From the NCBI GenBank assembly GCA_030220185.1, contig JASPKZ010004560.1, forward strand, positions 1,034,093 to 1,098,092: a stretch of 64,000 nucleotides of DNA. Direction: 5' to 3'. This document shows, piece after piece, positions 61,643-64,000 of the stretch; within the stretch, counting starts at the first letter, position 1, and every line of letters starts with the position of its first letter. Made by a program: the position numbers and the translations under genes. Below the pieces are notes generated by a model that was not told the DNA's origin, did not search any database, and worked only from the letters and a program-made list of their open reading frames with translations. The DNA is from Diploptera punctata. Lineage: Eukaryota > Arthropoda > Insecta > Blattodea > Blaberidae.

Positions 61643-64000
61643 CTTACTCACTGGCACTATCGAACCCGTAGGTTCATGGCCGCGCGGACATAAGCTCTCC
61701 ATACATCCCTATCCTGAGCTAATGCTTTCCAATCATTCCCTGTATAATCTACTTCCCTTCAAATCATAGTTAATGTTGTTCTCCCCACCTCATTCTTGGT
61801 CTACCAACTGGGCGTTTTCCCTCTGGCTTTCCTACAAGAAGCTTCCATGCACGTCTTTCATTCCCCATACGTGCAACATGTCCTGCCCATCGCAGTCTAC
61901 GAGACTTTACTGTTCTTATTATATCTGGCTTCCTATAAAGACCATGTAGTTCATTGTTATGTAGTCTCCTCCATTCACCTGTCTGTTCATCTCTCTTTGG
62001 TCCAAAAATTTTCCTAAGAACTTTATTCTCAAATACTCGTAATCTCCTTTCCTCCTCCCGTAAAGTAAGAGTCCATGTTTCGCACCCATATAATATAACT
62101 GGTAGAATAATAGTTTTTATATATTTTCAGCTTAACGTTTTTTGAAAGGAGTTGGGACAAATCAAAAGTCCCTCTGCAATGCATCATATAGCATGCCATT
62201 TCCAGAATTGAGGCCTATGTTTAATTTCTTTGTGCGTCTCATTCCTATTTGTGATTATTGTTCCTAGGTATTTGAATTCAGCCACTTCCTCAAAAATTTC
62301 CCTCATTTGTCATTAGCTGTCCATTTCCATTATATACTGAATTACTACCTGTGACCATATATTTAGTTTTACTGATATTTACTTCCAGTCCTAATTTCAT
62401 AGTGTTACTCAATAGTTGGTGTGCGTGTTGGCCTTTAGTATCTCCTCGCTATCGGCCAATAATACTACATCATCAGCATAAACTAACAGCTTATTAATAC
62501 CATTCAGTTGTAAGCCTTCCTCATTCTCTAAAGATTTAATGGGCATGCTCTAGTACAAAATTAAATAGTAGAGAGATAGTGCATCTCCTTGCTTCAACCC
62601 ATTCTGGATTTCAAAATGTGGTCTGAAAACTGTTTTGCCTACACGCACCCTACTCGTTGAGCCATTTAGACACATTCGTATAAGTCTAACTAACTTTTTA
62701 GGAATTCCGAACTCCAGCAGGATACTATAGTAACTTCTCCCTCTTAATTGAATCATATTGCTTTTTGCGAAGTCTACATATAGTTGATGTACAGTGCCAT
62801 TATATATTCCATTTCTTTTCTAAAATCGTCTTATACTAAAAATCTGATCTGTTGTATAACCTGTTTCTTCTAAATGCACATTGATGATCTCCTAGAATGT
62901 CATCAATGTAGGGAGTAAGTCTGCTTACTAATATATTTGTAAGAATTTTTGTATGAAGTTGAAAGTAATGAGATGGCCCCTGTAGTTGTTGCAAATCAGT
63001 TTTAAATCTCCTTTCTTGTATAAATTGGTAACATAATTGATTCCTTTCCTTCATCTGGAAGAACTTCTTTTTTTCCCAAATCATACTAAGCAACCAGCGT
63101 ATTTTGTCTAAAAATGTTTTCTCCTCCTGATTTATGATTCTGCTGGGATCTCATCTGAACCTGATGCTTGTATACATCTTCAATTTTTCAATCGCCATTT
63201 CGACCTCTAATGCACTTGGCTCTGCGACTGCCTTTACTGCTGTCTGTAACTTATCCGCCTCAATGCCTGTTCTGAGGTACATTAATAGCTGATTAAAGTA
63301 ACTTTTCCTCCTCTTTAATATACTCCTAAATCGCAATCATTCCCCATTTGCATTTCGAATTATGTTTGTTCTAGCCTGAAAACCTTTCTTCTCTATACTA
63401 ATTCCCCGATATAATCCTAATGTTCCATTTTTTGCATTCAGTCAAATCTTAATCTTCTCTCTCAAATTTCCCTCTTTTTACTCTTTAGTAATTAGGGTTT
63501 CCGTCTAATACTACACAATTGCTCTAAATTTACCCTCATTTGCTCGTGTAACCATTTAAATTTTTGCTAGTTTTCTTTTCTTTACTGTCGTGCACATTCC
63601 TCATCACACCCATTTCTTTTTTGTTTTTGTTGCCGCCTCTTTTTTAAACAACCAAATGCTTTTCTGATGCTGCCAATTTAATCGTATCTCGGTCTTATAG
63701 CCTCACATTGTTTATTTATTACCAGTTTTTTCTCTTTTTCGTTTTGCCACATTTGTCATCTGAAGGATTCCGTACTTTTCAAATTATTTAGCAATTTTTG
63801 AATTTTGGTATTCTTGGGGCCCGCAATTCATTCATCATTTTCTCAAGTTTTTTCAATTCATATTTTAACAGAATCATCTTTAAGCATTCGTTCCTCTCAT
63901 AAGCGGATAGCCGTTGTTCCTGATTTTCACTCTGACCGGAATGATGATCGACTTGCAGTCTGTCCCTCTACTGATCTAAATCAATGATGCTAACTGTGCC
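61643..64000 (-). mobile_element. LINE-A, longest copy, running off the window
   Basis: Minus-oriented from the TCACTGGCACTATCGAACCC terminus. It passes the C-terminal blocks (GPKRDEQTGEWRRL, YGCETWTLTL), the YADD region near 62480 (LLVYADDVVLLADSEE recoverable across frames), NGLKQGDALS, LVRLIRMCLNGSTSRVRVGK, LTPYIDDILGDHQCAFRRNR near 62880, the upstream ALEVEMAIEKLKMY block near 63190, and probably the stretch between endonuclease and RT up to the edge. Frameshifts and stops are frequent. The 5' end lies outside the window. Confidence 0.88.

Overview
This looks like a repeat-rich, AT-rich nuclear genome segment of an arthropod, most probably a hemimetabolous insect of the cockroach/termite type. 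That placement rests on the non-LTR retrotransposon whose reverse transcriptase ends in motifs such as RRLRWAGHVAR and WRAYVRAAMNLR, which I remember from cockroach sequence; it is inference, not a search result. There are no bacterial-style operons, no rRNA and no CRISPR. Almost all open reading frames are transposon relics; host coding content is three leucine-rich-repeat (LRR) membrane-protein genes and possibly one tRNA-Tyr gene.

Host genes. All three LRR genes lie on the minus strand: LRR1 (3218-4639, intact, 473 aa, long cytoplasmic tail), LRR2 (20348-21582, the same design but split by a one-base frameshift) and LRR3 (46754-47563, intact, very short tail). Each is a single coding exon with a splice acceptor a few bases before the ATG, and all share the same Cys-rich LRR cap. 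LRR1 and LRR2 also share a Tyr/Pro motif and a C-terminal NSLYL motif. They are dispersed paralogues.

Mobile DNA. I use local family names. LINE-A (17 copies, tail GTTAGTTAGTT) dominates; the longest copy runs off the right edge from 61643. LINE-B to LINE-O and LINE-Q are other non-LTR families, mostly 5'-truncated. LINE-O carries an RNase H domain; LINE-L and LINE-Q preserve endonuclease pieces. Five tRNA-derived SINE families occur: SINE1 (7 copies), SINE2 (3), SINE3 (4), SINE4 (2), SINE5 (1). A Penelope-like element (PLE) relic lies at 31570-31985. DNA elements include Tc1/mariner-type relics (28.6k, 40.8k, 42.0k, 59.3k), an inverted-repeat element with a Mutator-like fragment (55.2-56.1k) and short TIR elements (TIR-A, -B, -C). 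Unclassified dispersed repeats are R (5), S (2), T (2), U (2) and V (3).

Layout. 0-3 kb: LINE-A, SINE1, SINE2, LINE-B, SINE3. 3.2-4.6 kb: LRR1. 4.8-9 kb: a TIR-A element split by LINE-C, then LINE-D, -K and -A. 10-11 kb: deleted LINE-L and SINE2. 12.6-16 kb: repeat V, TIR-B and a tandem array built from a LINE-A fragment. 16.6-20.3 kb: SINE3, TIR-C, LINE-Q, LINE-A. 20.3-21.6 kb: LRR2. 21.7-28.5 kb: four palindromic foldback insertions (FB1-FB4) among R, SINE1, SINE4 and LINE-A. 28.6-36 kb: mariner relic, LINE-N, -F, -J, PLE, R, SINE1, LINE-O. 36.2-37.8 kb: repeats U and T with a tRNA-Tyr pseudogene. 39-46.6 kb: R, LINEs, mariner relics, SINEs. 46.8-47.6 kb: LRR3. 47.6-53.4 kb: inverted arms around a LINE-A, TIR-A, R, then T with a tRNA-Tyr and U. 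53.5-64 kb: LINEs, V, the Mutator-like element, SINEs and nested LINE-A/LINE-I.

The most informative results are: a SINE1 tail matching the LINE-B 3' end, with a covarying hairpin; four hairpin-shaped retroinsertions with 11-13 bp target duplications, linked to the PLE 3' end; a tRNA-Tyr unit carried inside a dispersed repeat; and the shared gene design of the LRR trio.
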